40,314 bases of DNA from Adlercreutzia murintestinalis (GCF_943192905.1 NZ_CALPCC010000020.1:1-40314); one strand, 5' to 3'; counted from the first letter of the stretch, positions 1 to 8,321 are shown. Notes: generated by a model from the letters alone, not told the origin. Program-made: numbers and translations.

Positions 1-1
1 G

Positions 2-808
2 GCTGCGCAGCCGCTTCGGCCACTCGCGCAGCGCGTGAGCGAGCATCCGGCGCTCGCAGCTCCTGCTCGGCATGCAGCGCTTCTTGCAGAAGAGCAGGGC
101 ATTGCGCTGACGCCTGAGATGTTCGTGTTGATCACGGGTGCGGCGGCGCTCGTGAGCGGGGTTGTTGTGGGTTTGATGACCTTGTCGCCGGTGTGTGGCG
201 TAGCGGTAGCGTGTCTTGTTGCCATTGGGATCTTCGCCGCAGCCAAGCGCTCTGCTGACAAGAATGCGGCGAATACGCGCGAACAGATACCTGATGCGCT
301 GCGGTGCATGGGCACCTGCTTTCGGAGCGGTTTGTCGCTGCCGCAAACGCTGCAACAGACCGCGATGGAATGCAGCGGTGCGCTGGGTAGCCTGTTCAGC
401 GTTGCGGCTCGTCGTCTTGAGATGGGCGCACCGCCCGCCGAGGCTCTTGCGGTCATGCGTTCGAGCGATCAGGTTCCCGAGCTTTCCTTCGTGGCGGTGG
501 CGCTTGATGTGCAGCATCAAAGCGGCGGCAGCATTGCGCCGGTGCTTGAAACGGCACGCGAGTCGGTGATAAGCGAGCTTGACTTGATGCGTTCGCTGCG
601 AGTGCAAACGGCACAAGCCAAGCTCTCGGCCAGTATCGTCACCGTGATGCCCTTTGTGCTGGTGGCGCTGTTCTCTTTGATGAGCCCTGACTTCCTCGCG
701 CCGTTCTTTGGCAGCCTGATAGGGGTGGCTCTGCTAGCGCTGGCGCTCATCATGCAGCTTTCTGGGGTGTTGGCGGTGCGACGCATGCTGCGGATAGATG
801 CGGGGTGA
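2..808 (+). CDS. tadB: TadB-like pilus assembly membrane protein, 5' end probably outside the window
   Basis: Inner-membrane platform protein of the type II secretion F (GspF/TadB) family, which acts with a TadA ATPase to assemble Flp pili. The reading frame is open to the left edge of the window, so the true start probably lies upstream; an internal GTG at 35 would give 257 residues. Two hydrophobic segments lie near the N-terminus (about residues 30-70 from that GTG). A cytoplasmic helical F domain follows (CMGTCFRSGLSLPQTLQQTA region), then two C-terminal membrane spans. The stop overlaps the tadC start (GTGA), indicating translational coupling. The family call is firm. TadB rather than TadC is inferred from being first of the two tandem F-domain genes. 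Confidence 0.85.
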   Translation, partial: AAQPLRPLAQRVSEHPALAAPARHAALLAEEQGIALTPEMFVLITGAAALVSGVVVGLMTLSPVCGVAVACLVAIGIFAAAKRSADKNAANTREQIPDALRCMGTCFRSGLSLPQTLQQTAMECSGALGSLFSVAARRLEMGAPPAEALAVMRSSDQVPELSFVAVALDVQHQSGGSIAPVLETARESVISELDLMRSLRVQTAQAKLSASIVTVMPFVLVALFSLMSPDFLAPFFGSLIGVALLALALIMQLSGVLAVRRMLRIDAG

Positions 809-1749
809 GCACGATGTCTGTTATGAGTGCAGGAATGGCATACGCGGCTGCGTGCCTTGCCGGTGGTGCTGGGTATAACGTCTATCGTTGGATCGAACAG
901 ATGCGGCAACGCGCGCGGCATCGGGAGGCGGTGCGCGCTCGCGCAGAGTCGCCCGATCACAGGTATGCCGCAAGCAGCAAAGCAGATGTGCGCGTGATCG
1001 AGATGATGGAGCATCAAAGCATTGCGGTTCGTAGCATGCCGTTCAACGTACCGGATAACGCGATGCGCTCTCCGTGGTTTCAGCGGGTGGTGGGTTTCGC
1101 GGGACTTGCAGACAGCGTGACCGAAGAGGGGTTCTGCGTCACGCGGCTTCTGCTCGCAGGGATTGCCTTGTGCGTGGGAGGCGTGGTAGGTGCGTTTGTC
1201 TCGCCCGCGCTTGCAGGGGTATTAGGCTTGGTAGGGCTGTATTTCGGCGCATCGGCACCCAAGCGCGCCATCAAGCATCGCATTGAATGGCGCACGCAGC
1301 AGATGGAACGTCATCTGCCCGAAATGCTGGATGTGGTGGCTATCGGCATGCGCAGCGGGCTCTCGTTCGACCGAAGCCTCCAGATATATGCAGCACGGTT
1401 CCCCACATTTCTCGCAGGTGAATTCTCGGCGGCGCAACGAAAGTGGGCAAGTGGGTTGGAGCGTCGCGACGAAGCGTTGCGTCACTTGGCAGCTTCCTAC
1501 GACTCTTCGGTATTCGCGCGCGTCATCGAGTCAATCGTGCGATCCATTCGCTTTGGCACGTCCATGGTGGAAGGGCTTGAAGATGCGGCACGCGAGAGCC
1601 GTGTTGCCTATCGCACCCGAAGGCAAGAGCAGGTGGCGAAGGCCCCTGTGAAGATGATGATCCCGACTGGCACCTTGATACTGCCCGCCATGCTGATCTT
1701 AGTGATGGGTCCGGTGCTGCTTGAGATGGTGGGAGGCGGGATGGTATGA
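805..1749 (+). CDS. tadC: TadC-like pilus assembly membrane protein
   Basis: Second GspF/TadC-type platform protein of the tad pilus machine, 314 residues. The order is an N-terminal membrane helix, a basic cytoplasmic stretch, paired hydrophobic helices near residues 115-150, and the F domain starting about residue 170 (LPEMLDVVAIGMRSGLSFDR). The final hydrophobic helix is near residue 290. The GTG start at 805 overlaps the tadB stop by four bases; an in-frame ATG at 814 is an alternative. The 3' end runs directly into the flp ribosome-binding site. Tandem tadB-tadC followed by a pilin gene is the standard layout of tad loci. Confidence 0.88.
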   Translation: MSTMSVMSAGMAYAAACLAGGAGYNVYRWIEQMRQRARHREAVRARAESPDHRYAASSKADVRVIEMMEHQSIAVRSMPFNVPDNAMRSPWFQRVVGFAGLADSVTEEGFCVTRLLLAGIALCVGGVVGAFVSPALAGVLGLVGLYFGASAPKRAIKHRIEWRTQQMERHLPEMLDVVAIGMRSGLSFDRSLQIYAARFPTFLAGEFSAAQRKWASGLERRDEALRHLAASYDSSVFARVIESIVRSIRFGTSMVEGLEDAARESRVAYRTRRQEQVAKAPVKMMIPTGTLILPAMLILVMGPVLLEMVGGGMV

Positions 1750-1764
1750 GAAAGGAGCAAGGAA

Positions 1765-2019
1765 ATGATTGCATTGCAAGAACTGATCGGGCAAGAGGTG
1801 GCGCGCATACGAACGCAGTGCGGCATGATGAGCGAGAAGGCGCTGGCTGTCGCATGTCGCATGCGGGCGAAGATGGCGTGCGAACGTGGGCAAGGCACGA
1901 CAGAATACGCCATCTTGGTAGGCGTGCTCGTGGTCATCGCTATTCTCGCCATCACAGTATTTCGCCCGAAACTGGAAGAGCTCTGGCTTGCCATCTCCGA
2001 CGGTATCAACAGCTTGTAG
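1765..2019 (+). CDS. flp: Flp-family type IVb pilin
   Basis: Structural subunit of the Flp/Tad pilus, 84 residues. A prepilin-peptidase site of the form G-X4-EY is at residues 42-48 (GQGTTEY), directly followed by one long hydrophobic helix (about 49-68). The mature pilin would be about 42 residues, normal for Flp. The leader of about 42 residues is long for the family and carries a charged RMRAKMACER stretch before the cleavage site. The start is set by AAAGGAG at 1751-1757 with eight bases of spacing. It lies 15 bases after tadC. The gene is completely overlapped by another open frame that carries a second pilin motif downstream (see the next entry). Confidence 0.9.
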   Translation: MIALQELIGQEVARIRTQCGMMSEKALAVACRMRAKMACERGQGTTEYAILVGVLVVIAILAITVFRPKLEELWLAISDGINSL

Positions 2020-2207
2020 AAGAGCGGCGTGGGCAATCGACGGTGGAGTATGCCGTCGTGCTCGGCGCGCTGCTCTGCGTGGTGGTGGCGCTGGGGGCGC
2101 TGGCGCAAGCCATTGAGAGCGGCTTGTTCGTGCAACATGCGGTTATGGCGGCATCGCACCATGTGCAGGGTGCAGGAGGTGGCATAGTCGATGTCTTCTG
2201 CTTCTGA
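1983..2207 (+). CDS. Second Flp/TadE-like pilin segment, start codon unresolved
   Basis: Downstream of flp, in another frame, lies a clear second class III prepilin signature: RGQSTVEYAVVLG with G-X4-EY spacing, then a hydrophobic helix and a short C-terminal tail ending at 2207. No ATG, GTG or TTG precedes this motif in frame at a sensible distance. The nearest GTG (2043) lies inside the motif, and the nearest upstream ones (ATG 1854, GTG 1878) lie inside flp. A CTG at 1983 is used here as a placeholder. The frame is open back to an ATG at 1746, but its first 90 residues read like an antisense or shifted copy of flp. A non-canonical start, a ribosomal frameshift at the flp stop, or a sequencing error could each explain this. 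Confidence 0.5.
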   Translation: MACHLRRYQQLVEERRGQSTVEYAVVLGALLCVVVALGALAQAIESGLFVQHAVMAASHHVQGAGGGIVDVFCF

Positions 2208-2685
2208 GAAACGCCAGCAAGGTCAGGCAACCATAGAGGCCGCATTCGCGCTTCCGGTGTTGATGGTGTTGGTGCTGCTGCTGGTACAGCCAGGGATCCT
2301 GCTCTACGACCGCGTGGTCATGGCAGGTGCGGCAGCGGAAGGATGCCGTGTGCTCGCAACCGCTGGCGAAGGCGAATCTCAGCAGTGTCAAGACTACATC
2401 ATGCGTCGTCTGTCCGCTGTGCCGCAGGCTGATATCTTCCATGTGCATACGACAGGGTGCACATGGGAGGTGCAGCTTGATGGCAACGAGGCGGCCCCTA
2501 CCGCGACCGTGCGCATCAGCACCGAGGTGAAGCCGCTTCCATTGATCGACTGCGCGGTGGGGCTTCTAGGGCTTTGCAACGAGCGAGGCAACGTGGTGCT
2601 CGCAGTGGAGGCAACAGCCGCCACGCAGCCCGATTGGGTTGAACGGCAGACTGCACCGAGCGATTGGATACGACAATGGGTATGA
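2191..2685 (+). CDS. TadE-like pseudopilin
   Basis: Minor pilin-like protein of the tad locus, 164 residues. It has a prepilin-type cleavage motif with Glu at +5 (G11, QATIEA) and a hydrophobic helix at about residues 17-38 with the proline characteristic of TadE (ALPVLMVLVLLL). A predicted extracytoplasmic domain of about 120 residues follows, with four cysteines that could form disulfides. The start ATG overlaps the preceding pilin-like frame by 17 bases. The stop overlaps the next start as ATGA at 2682. TadE/TadF-type proteins are thought to be processed by the prepilin peptidase and to help pilus initiation or anchoring; the exact role here is inferred. Confidence 0.8.
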   Translation: MSSASEKRQQGQATIEAAFALPVLMVLVLLLVQPGILLYDRVVMAGAAAEGCRVLATAGEGESQQCQDYIMRRLSAVPQADIFHVHTTGCTWEVQLDGNEAAPTATVRISTEVKPLPLIDCAVGLLGLCNERGNVVLAVEATAATQPDWVERQTAPSDWIRQWV

Positions 2686-4802
2686 GACGAGCGCAAGGGT
2701 TATTCCGTGATGAAGAGGGCCTGACCACGGTCAGCATGGCGGTGAGCATCTTCCTGGCCCTTACCTTGATATTCAGCGCGGCTCAACTGTATCGCGTATC
2801 CTCGGCGTCATCTGATATTCAGGAAGTGGCCGATGCTGCGGCGATGGCAGCCCAAATTGAGGTTTCCAGGTACATGAGCATTGCGAACGGCTGCGATGCG
2901 ATGCTGTTCACCATGACGCTAACATCGACCATTGCGCTGGGCGCGGGCGTGGTGGCAGCGTGCATCCCGCCCGCCGCGGCTATTTCTGAGCGATTGATCG
3001 CGTGCGGTCGCAAGATAGCCAATGCGCGCGATACGGCTGCTGCGCGTATGGCCGATGTGCTGGATGCGCTGCAACAGGCACTGCCGTTCATCGCAGCGGC
3101 CAAGGCGGCGCAGATCGCTCAGAAAAACGATATGGAGGGCATGGCGTCGCAGTACCACGCTGTCACCATTCTCATGCCTCTTGTAGGGCAGCCGATCAGC
3201 GTGTCGTCGGACCAGCTTGACGAACTGACCGAGATGGTGGAAGAGAAAGCCCCTGATATTCGAGCCGCAGCGGCGCGTGCTGAGGAATTGGCGCAAGAAG
3301 CGAACGAGAGCAAATACGAGGCGTATATGGCGGATTGCGGGAATAATCCGAATGCGTGTCTTTACGAGCGCGCCGCGCACCTCGCTGAGATGCCGAGCGC
3401 GGCCGCGAATCCGTATTACAGCAGCGTTGACGCATGGTCGTTCAAGGTGGCGCTCGAGCGGAGCCATGCATATTACCGCAGCCGTTACTTTTCCGAGAAC
3501 GCGTACCTTGATAGCAGCCTCAGCGTAGAGGAAAGGGCCGACTCGGCGCTGCGCAAGCATTTCTACAAGCAAACCTACGAAGACGTGATGGCGGCGAACC
3601 AGTCCTCGGGCGAGCGATGCACCTTCCCGAAGGTGTTTCGGAATCTTGATGAGATGCGAGAGACTCGGTTGTACACGGCAGAGCTCTTTCCTATCACGCA
3701 GTCAGAGGGAGCCACGGTGATGCATGCATGGGATGGATGCCCGGCTGCGGCGGGCGCGGGCGAGTACGGGTCGGTCAGTCAGCTTGAGGGTGGCGGATAT
3801 GCGGTGTGCTCGCAGTGCGAGTTCACGGCGGCAACGTTCGGGAATGTGGCATCGGCATCAACGGCTGTTTCAAGCGGCTATGAGCATCATTATCGCATCG
3901 TGCGTGAAGCGAACGAGCGTTACAACCAGGCGATGGACGAGCTTGAGCCGACGAAGGCTGAAGTGGAAGGATCGGTCGATGAGATCTTCCGCGGCATGGG
4001 GGATGTGCTCTCGGGAGGCGCGGGCAACAAGCGCATTCATGCAGACCCACCCGGGTCAGCGGGCGCCCTTGCGCTGGTGGTGAACGTGGCTCAGAATGCA
4101 GCTGCCACCGGATTCGAGAGCAGCTTCATAGGTACGGATGCAACGCTTGGCACGCGGGCAGCGGTTGCAGGCGCATCGCTACAGATCGATGAGGATACCC
4201 CCGATACCACGGTGATGGACGAGGTTCTTGATGGACTGACCCGGGTGATTCCAGGATCGGATGCCGCAACGCGCACCATCAGCGAGCTATGGACCGGTTT
4301 CGTGCGTGCATGGGGCGGCGGCCAGCAAGCCATCATGGATACCGTGCAGGCAGGTTTAGATGATGTGCACACCACGACCGCGAGTGGATTGGGCAGCTGG
4401 GCAGCTGATGCGCTCACGGGACTTTTGGAGGGGCTTGGCTTAGAGCCGCCTGAGCTGTTCATGCTACGCCCCGTACTGGTGAACACGGCCCAGGTGGCCC
4501 GTGCTGATACGACCGAGCTCTCGGCGAAGTATCTCCAGGTGAAGACAGCAGCGCTCTCTGCATCGTCGGGAAGCACCGATCTTTTCTCAGGACTGACAAG
4601 CAGCATTCGCTCAGCGCTCGAAGGAGAGGGCACTGCGATAGATGCGGTGGAGATCAGCATTCCGCTCGGGGATACCGATATTCCGCTCACCTTGGCGATC
4701 CCGCCTTCGGTGCAAGAGGGGGCACGAGCACTGGTGGAGAGCGCTCTCGAGAGCGTTGCTCAGGCGGCTGCAACGGCAACAGGTGGCCGGTCATGGCAGT
4801 AG
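2682..4802 (+). CDS. Large TadG-like pilus-associated protein
   Basis: Protein of 706 residues with one N-terminal hydrophobic helix (about 16-38) preceded by a prepilin-like G-LTTVSM site in which Ser replaces the usual +5 Glu. A long, mainly helical, Ala-rich extracytoplasmic region follows. The motif VADAAAMAAQ just after the helix resembles the Dxx-DAAALAAA segment typical of TadG/putative Flp-pilus proteins. There is no recognisable von Willebrand A domain in the part read. The start is the ATG at 2682, overlapping the upstream stop as ATGA; an in-frame ATG at 2676 and TTG at 2664 are alternatives. It sits between two TadE-like genes, so a role in pilus assembly or surface attachment is likely. 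Confidence 0.72.
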   Translation: MRRAQGLFRDEEGLTTVSMAVSIFLALTLIFSAAQLYRVSSASSDIQEVADAAAMAAQIEVSRYMSIANGCDAMLFTMTLTSTIALGAGVVAACIPPAAAISERLIACGRKIANARDTAAARMADVLDALQQALPFIAAAKAAQIAQKNDMEGMASQYHAVTILMPLVGQPISVSSDQLDELTEMVEEKAPDIRAAAARAEELAQEANESKYEAYMADCGNNPNACLYERAAHLAEMPSAAANPYYSSVDAWSFKVALERSHAYYRSRYFSENAYLDSSLSVEERADSALRKHFYKQTYEDVMAANQSSGERCTFPKVFRNLDEMRETRLYTAELFPITQSEGATVMHAWDGCPAAAGAGEYGSVSQLEGGGYAVCSQCEFTAATFGNVASASTAVSSGYEHHYRIVREANERYNQAMDELEPTKAEVEGSVDEIFRGMGDVLSGGAGNKRIHADPPGSAGALALVVNVAQNAAATGFESSFIGTDATLGTRAAVAGASLQIDEDTPDTTVMDEVLDGLTRVIPGSDAATRTISELWTGFVRAWGGGQQAIMDTVQAGLDDVHTTTASGLGSWAADALTGLLEGLGLEPPELFMLRPVLVNTAQVARADTTELSAKYLQVKTAALSASSGSTDLFSGLTSSIRSALEGEGTAIDAVEISIPLGDTDIPLTLAIPPSVQEGARALVESALESVAQAAATATGGRSWQ

Positions 4803-5239
4803 GGAAGGTGCATAGTGTCGCACGATGCCGCATGCGCGAGCGTGGGCAGATGACCGTTGAGCTTTGCGTGGTGTTACCCGTTGTCATCATCATCGCCGCC
4901 ATCGTGTTCAATGCGCTGACGTTCTTTTCGTACTGCGCGGAATTCGATCGCTCGTTTCGCAATGCGGTGCGCGTGTGGGCGGTATCCCCGCCGTCGAGCA
5001 TGGCATTCGATACGGCGATGGAGCAGGTGCTGTGTCAGGTGGAACCAGATGCGAGCGACAACCCCCGCGCCACCATCTCTTATGAGGTCAGCGCCGATGC
5101 TACGGCCACCATTACGGGAACGCTCGAGTATCAGCCTACGTTGTTTGGCTTGCGGGTGCGCAGCGAGGTGTTTGGCGTGACGTTGCCGTCGCTCGCGCAT
5201 ACCGCGCAGTTGGTGGTGGCAAGCGATGCGGTGGATTAG
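4793..5239 (+). CDS. Second TadE-like pseudopilin
   Basis: 148-residue protein with a basic leader (RCRMRER), a class III prepilin cleavage site at G18 followed by QMTVEL with Glu at +5, and a hydrophobic helix of about 22 residues containing the TadE-type VVLPVVIII stretch. A beta-rich C-terminal domain of about 100 residues has two cysteines. It overlaps the large TadG-like gene by ten bases, so the genes are probably translationally coupled. It is the fifth consecutive product in this operon with a prepilin-like signal, which implies a prepilin peptidase elsewhere in the genome. Confidence 0.78.
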   Translation: MAVGKVHSVARCRMRERGQMTVELCVVLPVVIIIAAIVFNALTFFSYCAEFDRSFRNAVRVWAVSPPSSMAFDTAMEQVLCQVEPDASDNPRATISYEVSADATATITGTLEYQPTLFGLRVRSEVFGVTLPSLAHTAQLVVASDAVD

Positions 5240-5264
5240 CTCTGGCAGACAGCGAGGTGCAAGG

Positions 5265-5798
5265 ATGCAGGTAAAAGCAAGGACCGGAAGAAGCAAAGGC
5301 GGGTGCAAGAACGGCACGCGACGAAGATTGTGGCGAGCATGGGCGTGCGTGGCGGCAACGATCGCTGCCATCGTCGGCATGTGCGCGATTGCTGAGGCAG
5401 CAGAAGATGCAGGACACGGGAGCGGAGCTCATACCGAGGCAGTATGGGATGGGTTGCGGCAAGGCGGCACCGAAGAAGAAGCGCTTGCTGCGGCTGGATT
5501 CGCCATTTCGCGCGAGGCGCCTGCATGGATGAGCGCTGAGGTGCTCGATGAGTCGTGGACGGTGCGCTATGCCGATGAGCAGTGGAGCATCGTGCGCGTT
5601 GACATACCGCTTGGCACAGAGGAATGCGCAGCGCGGATAGCGAATGCTCTGCAAAGCAAGGGGTGGACGAGCGTGGAGAGCGGATACGAGGGCGTTGATA
5701 CCTTCGTGAAGGCAGAAGGGAGTTGTTCGTGGTTGATGGTGGAGTGGGCGCAACACGCAGACGGCGTCAGCGCGGTTATGCATATCCGTCACGCTTGA
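5265..5798 (+). CDS. Secreted or membrane-anchored hypothetical protein of the tad locus
   Basis: 177-residue protein that I do not recognise. It begins with a strongly basic stretch (about 8 Arg/Lys in the first 25 residues) and a hydrophobic helix ending in an AEAAEDA segment, which looks like a signal peptide or uncleaved anchor. The rest is a small soluble domain of about 125 residues with two cysteines. The start at 5265 is supported by GAGG at 5254-5257; an in-frame ATG at 5226, overlapping the previous stop, is possible. It is co-directional with the pilus genes and overlaps the next coding frame, so it is probably the last gene of the pilus operon. Confidence 0.6.
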   Translation: MQVKARTGRSKGGCKNGTRRRLWRAWACVAATIAAIVGMCAIAEAAEDAGHGSGAHTEAVWDGLRQGGTEEEALAAAGFAISREAPAWMSAEVLDESWTVRYADEQWSIVRVDIPLGTEECAARIANALQSKGWTSVESGYEGVDTFVKAEGSCSWLMVEWAQHADGVSAVMHIRHA

Positions 5799-5827
5799 TG
5801 CGGGATAGATGCGCTGGGAGATGGCTG

Positions 5828-6175
5828 ATGGATGTGAGCGGTATGGCTGAGCCGATAGAGCTTGCTACTACGATGCCGCAGCGGTTGCGGGGCATGCTGT
5901 TTCGTGATCCAGACGAGGTGACGCGGCTTTTGGTGCCGTGTCGCGATATCCATACGTTCGGCATGCGCTATCCGCTTGACGTGGCGTTCATTGCCAGAGA
6001 TGGGGACGTGATCGAGGTTCACCGCAACGTCGGCTTGCGGAAGCGCCTGCGAAACGATGCTGCCTCCATGGTGGCAGAGCGGTTTTCGCGTGCGGGCGAA
6101 TGGCTGCATGTGGGTGATGTGATACGACTCGGCTCGCCCGAGCCGTATAGACCAGATGAAGGGGGGCCGCGATGA
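5828..6175 (+). CDS. DUF192 family protein
   Basis: 115-residue protein of the DUF192 family, small beta proteins of unknown function often found beside secretion or pilus genes. The signature region is residues 41-55: IHTFGMRYPLDVAFI, followed by the DGDVIEVHRNV strand. The ATG at 5828 is preceded by GGGAG at 5816-5820 (seven-base spacing) and gives the normal family length. An in-frame ATG at 5798 (TGATG overlap with the upstream stop) would add ten residues. There is no signal peptide, unlike many family members. The next gene starts inside its stop codon (ATGA). Confidence 0.82.
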   Translation: MDVSGMAEPIELATTMPQRLRGMLFRDPDEVTRLLVPCRDIHTFGMRYPLDVAFIARDGDVIEVHRNVGLRKRLRNDAASMVAERFSRAGEWLHVGDVIRLGSPEPYRPDEGGPR

Positions 6176-6444
6176 AGCGATGCCCGGTGTGCAAGGCGAC
6201 ACTGTTCGACGATATGGATACCTGCTATGGCTGCATGTATCGATTTGGCAGCAAACCCGAGTGGGAGCAAGAGATGCAGAAGGGCGCACGGGCATGCGCG
6301 CAGAAACCATTGGAAAGCGGGGAAGGTGTTGAGCGTAGAGCGCCCTTTGCGCCGGGCAACGAGGGCTGCTTACTGGGAGATTTCCTGGTACAGCTCCACC
6401 GCTTTTTGGGAGATTTCCTGGTTGATGCGGGTGTAAAGCTCTAG
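6172..6444 (+). CDS. Zinc-ribbon protein, probably truncated
   Basis: 90-residue protein starting with a zinc ribbon: MKRCPVCKATLFDDMDTCYGC, with Cys4/Cys7 and Cys18/Cys21 as likely ligands. It overlaps the DUF192 stop as ATGA, so it is the end of the same transcription unit. The last 25 codons run antisense through the 3' end of the convergent HTH gene and encode a low-complexity duplication (GDFLV twice) that is simply the complement of that gene. The native protein may therefore have ended earlier or been longer before a rearrangement. A zinc-ribbon N-terminus is clear; the function is unknown. Confidence 0.6.
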   Translation: MKRCPVCKATLFDDMDTCYGCMYRFGSKPEWEQEMQKGARACAQKPLESGEGVERRAPFAPGNEGCLLGDFLVQLHRFLGDFLVDAGVKL

Positions 6445-6717
6445 GAGCCGGTTTCCCTCGGGAGTCAGTTCGCTGCCATGCGCGCCGTCACGAATGAGCA
6501 ACTGAATGTCAAGGGCGTCCTCGGTATCTTTGATGATGCGCCAAGCCTTGCTGTAGGCCATGCCCATGTTCTTAGCCGCGGCATTGAGCGATCCGTGTTG
6601 GCGCACGCCCAGACAAAGGTCGGCAATGCCCTTGCCGAACACGGAGTTAGAGTTCGATTTCGGGTTGCTGATGGAAAGACGGGTATTGGGTACCAGTTTG
6701 CTCAGTTTGGTGGTCAT
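6370..6717 (-). CDS. ModE-like winged helix-turn-helix regulator (DNA-binding domain only)
   Basis: 115-residue protein resembling the N-terminal DNA-binding domain of ModE/LysR-type regulators. The segment GIADLCLGVRQHGSLNAAAKNMGMAYSKAWRIIKDTE is the typical ModE helix-turn-helix, followed by the wing with ELTPEGNRLLELY. It lacks the MOP molybdate-binding domains of full ModE, so the ligand is not predictable. It ends with a duplicated QEISQ. The ATG at 6717 lies 29 bases after the thrC stop, so the two are probably co-transcribed. An AGGAG lies 12 bases before the ATG, a little far. The last 75 bases overlap the convergent zinc-ribbon gene. Confidence 0.75.
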   Translation of the reverse strand: MTTKLSKLVPNTRLSISNPKSNSNSVFGKGIADLCLGVRQHGSLNAAAKNMGMAYSKAWRIIKDTEDALDIQLLIRDGAHGSELTPEGNRLLELYTRINQEISQKAVELYQEISQ

Positions 6718-6746
6718 ACGTCGCGTTCTCCTTGTCTGTGCGCGGC

Positions 6747-8321
6747 CTAGCGGGTGAGAAATGCCAGGACAGCGTCTTCGATGGCTTCCTGACCACCCTC
6801 AATGACCTCGGTGAAGCGTATGGGCAGAGCATCGAGGTCGGCCAAACGCTTGGGGATGCCCCACAAGCCCGTTTCTTGAGCGATGAGCTGATTGAGCTGG
6901 CAGCCAGTCAGAGCAGCAATATCATCGGGCAGAGGACTTGATGGTGCAATATGGTGAAGAGCGCGGTACACGTTATCTCCGAATTTGGCCCAATGCGCAG
7001 TGCTGGCAACCAAGAGCGGGTTTTGACCACGCAGTTGCAAAGCGGCTGCATAGGCTACGGCGGTATGGGGGTCCATCAAGTACCCGTGTTTCTTGAAGAC
7101 GAAGTCGATGGTCTCCAGACATGCTTGGTTGCTGATCGAAGCGCCCTTGAACAGCGTTTGCATGGCAGCAACGGTGGCATCGTCAGCACAGAACCGCTTC
7201 TGGGCGTTCAGGTCGGCCATCCAGCCTTGCACAGCCTGCCCGTTGCGTCCGGACAATTCAAACAGCTGGCGCTCCAGGTTGGAGGACACCAGAATATCCA
7301 TCGAAGGAGAGGGGGTGAGCACGAAATCGCGGTCGGAAATATCGTAGACGCCCGTTTCGATGAAGTCGGTCAAAACGCGGTTCTCGTTGCTCGCGCACAG
7401 AAGTGTCTCGAGCGGTGTGCCCATTTGCTTTGCGTACCAGGCAGCCAAGATGTTGCCGAAGTTGCCGGTAGGAACGCAGACGTCAATGGGATCTCCGGCG
7501 TTGACCTTGCCTTCGGCCACCAGTTCAGCATAGCTTGATACGTAATAGACCACCTGTGGCAACAGACGCCCCCAGTTGATCGAGTTCGCGCTAGAAAGCG
7601 CCACCTTGTTCTGGGTGAGCAGCTGATCGTTGAACGCCTGATCGCCGAATACGCGCTTCACGCCCGTTTGGCAATCGTCGAAGTTGCCGCGCACGGCCCA
7701 CACGCATACGTTGTCGCCGGTGGTCGTGATCATCTGCTTGCGCTGGATATCGCTGACGCCGCCATGGGGGAAGAGCACGCCCACGTCAACACCGTTCACG
7801 CCTTTGAAGCCTTCGAGGGCAGCTTTCCCGGTATCGCCTGAGGTGGCCACGAGAATACAGAAGCTGTTATCCAGCTGGCCGCGCTGGCGCAGCGCATCGG
7901 CGCTGGCTGCGAAGAAGTGCGGCAAGCATTGTAGGGCCATGTCCTTGAACGCGCTCGTGGGGCCATGCCAGAGCTCTAAGAGGTGCACGTCGTCATCGAG
8001 CGTGTGAAGAGGGCAGATATCGGGGGTGTCGAAGTTGTCCGCATAGCTGGCATTCATCAGGCCCATGATCTGCTTGTCATCAAGATCGATGTTGAAGGCG
8101 CTATAGATGGATGCCGCGCGCTCGCTGTACGGCAGATCGGCGAGCGCGAGTATGTCCTCAAGGCGCAGATGCGGTACCGCCTGGGGCACGTACAAGCCCC
8201 CGCTGGGCGCCAGACCGTTGATGACCGCTTGGGTGAAAGGAATGGGGTTCGCGTTGGATCCGCGCGTATCAACATAGAGATTCTGTCCGAAGTTGTCGTG
8301 GCGGTCCAGGGGTGCTGCCAT
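6747..8321 (-). CDS. thrC: Threonine synthase
   Basis: Pyridoxal-phosphate enzyme converting O-phosphohomoserine to threonine in the cytoplasm, 524 residues. Residues 16-21 (YVDTRGS) and 36-45 (NGLAPSGGLY) are the family N-terminal signatures. HGPTSAFKDMALQ contains the cofactor lysine (about K126), and ATSGDTGKAALEG is the phosphate-binding loop. The start is set by AAGGAGG six bases upstream on the minus strand (plus coordinates 8328-8334). The length fits the longer, eukaryote/Bacteroides-type class. The ModE-like gene follows in the same direction. A -10-like TATACT (complement of 8360-8365) lies about 40 bases upstream, inside the palindrome AAGTATACTT. Confidence 0.95.
   Translation of the reverse strand: MAAPLDRHDNFGQNLYVDTRGSNANPIPFTQAVINGLAPSGGLYVPQAVPHLRLEDILALADLPYSERAASIYSAFNIDLDDKQIMGLMNASYADNFDTPDICPLHTLDDDVHLLELWHGPTSAFKDMALQCLPHFFAASADALRQRGQLDNSFCILVATSGDTGKAALEGFKGVNGVDVGVLFPHGGVSDIQRKQMITTTGDNVCVWAVRGNFDDCQTGVKRVFGDQAFNDQLLTQNKVALSSANSINWGRLLPQVVYYVSSYAELVAEGKVNAGDPIDVCVPTGNFGNILAAWYAKQMGTPLETLLCASNENRVLTDFIETGVYDISDRDFVLTPSPSMDILVSSNLERQLFELSGRNGQAVQGWMADLNAQKRFCADDATVAAMQTLFKGASISNQACLETIDFVFKKHGYLMDPHTAVAYAAALQLRGQNPLLVASTAHWAKFGDNVYRALHHIAPSSPLPDDIAALTGCQLNQLIAQETGLWGIPKRLADLDALPIRFTEVIEGGQEAIEDAVLAFLTR

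Noticed and set aside
1746-1985. Long reading frame overlapping all of flp from the tadC stop
   Set aside because: Its first ~80 residues are Arg/His-rich shadow translation of flp with no protein-like pattern; only the downstream pilin motif is credible.
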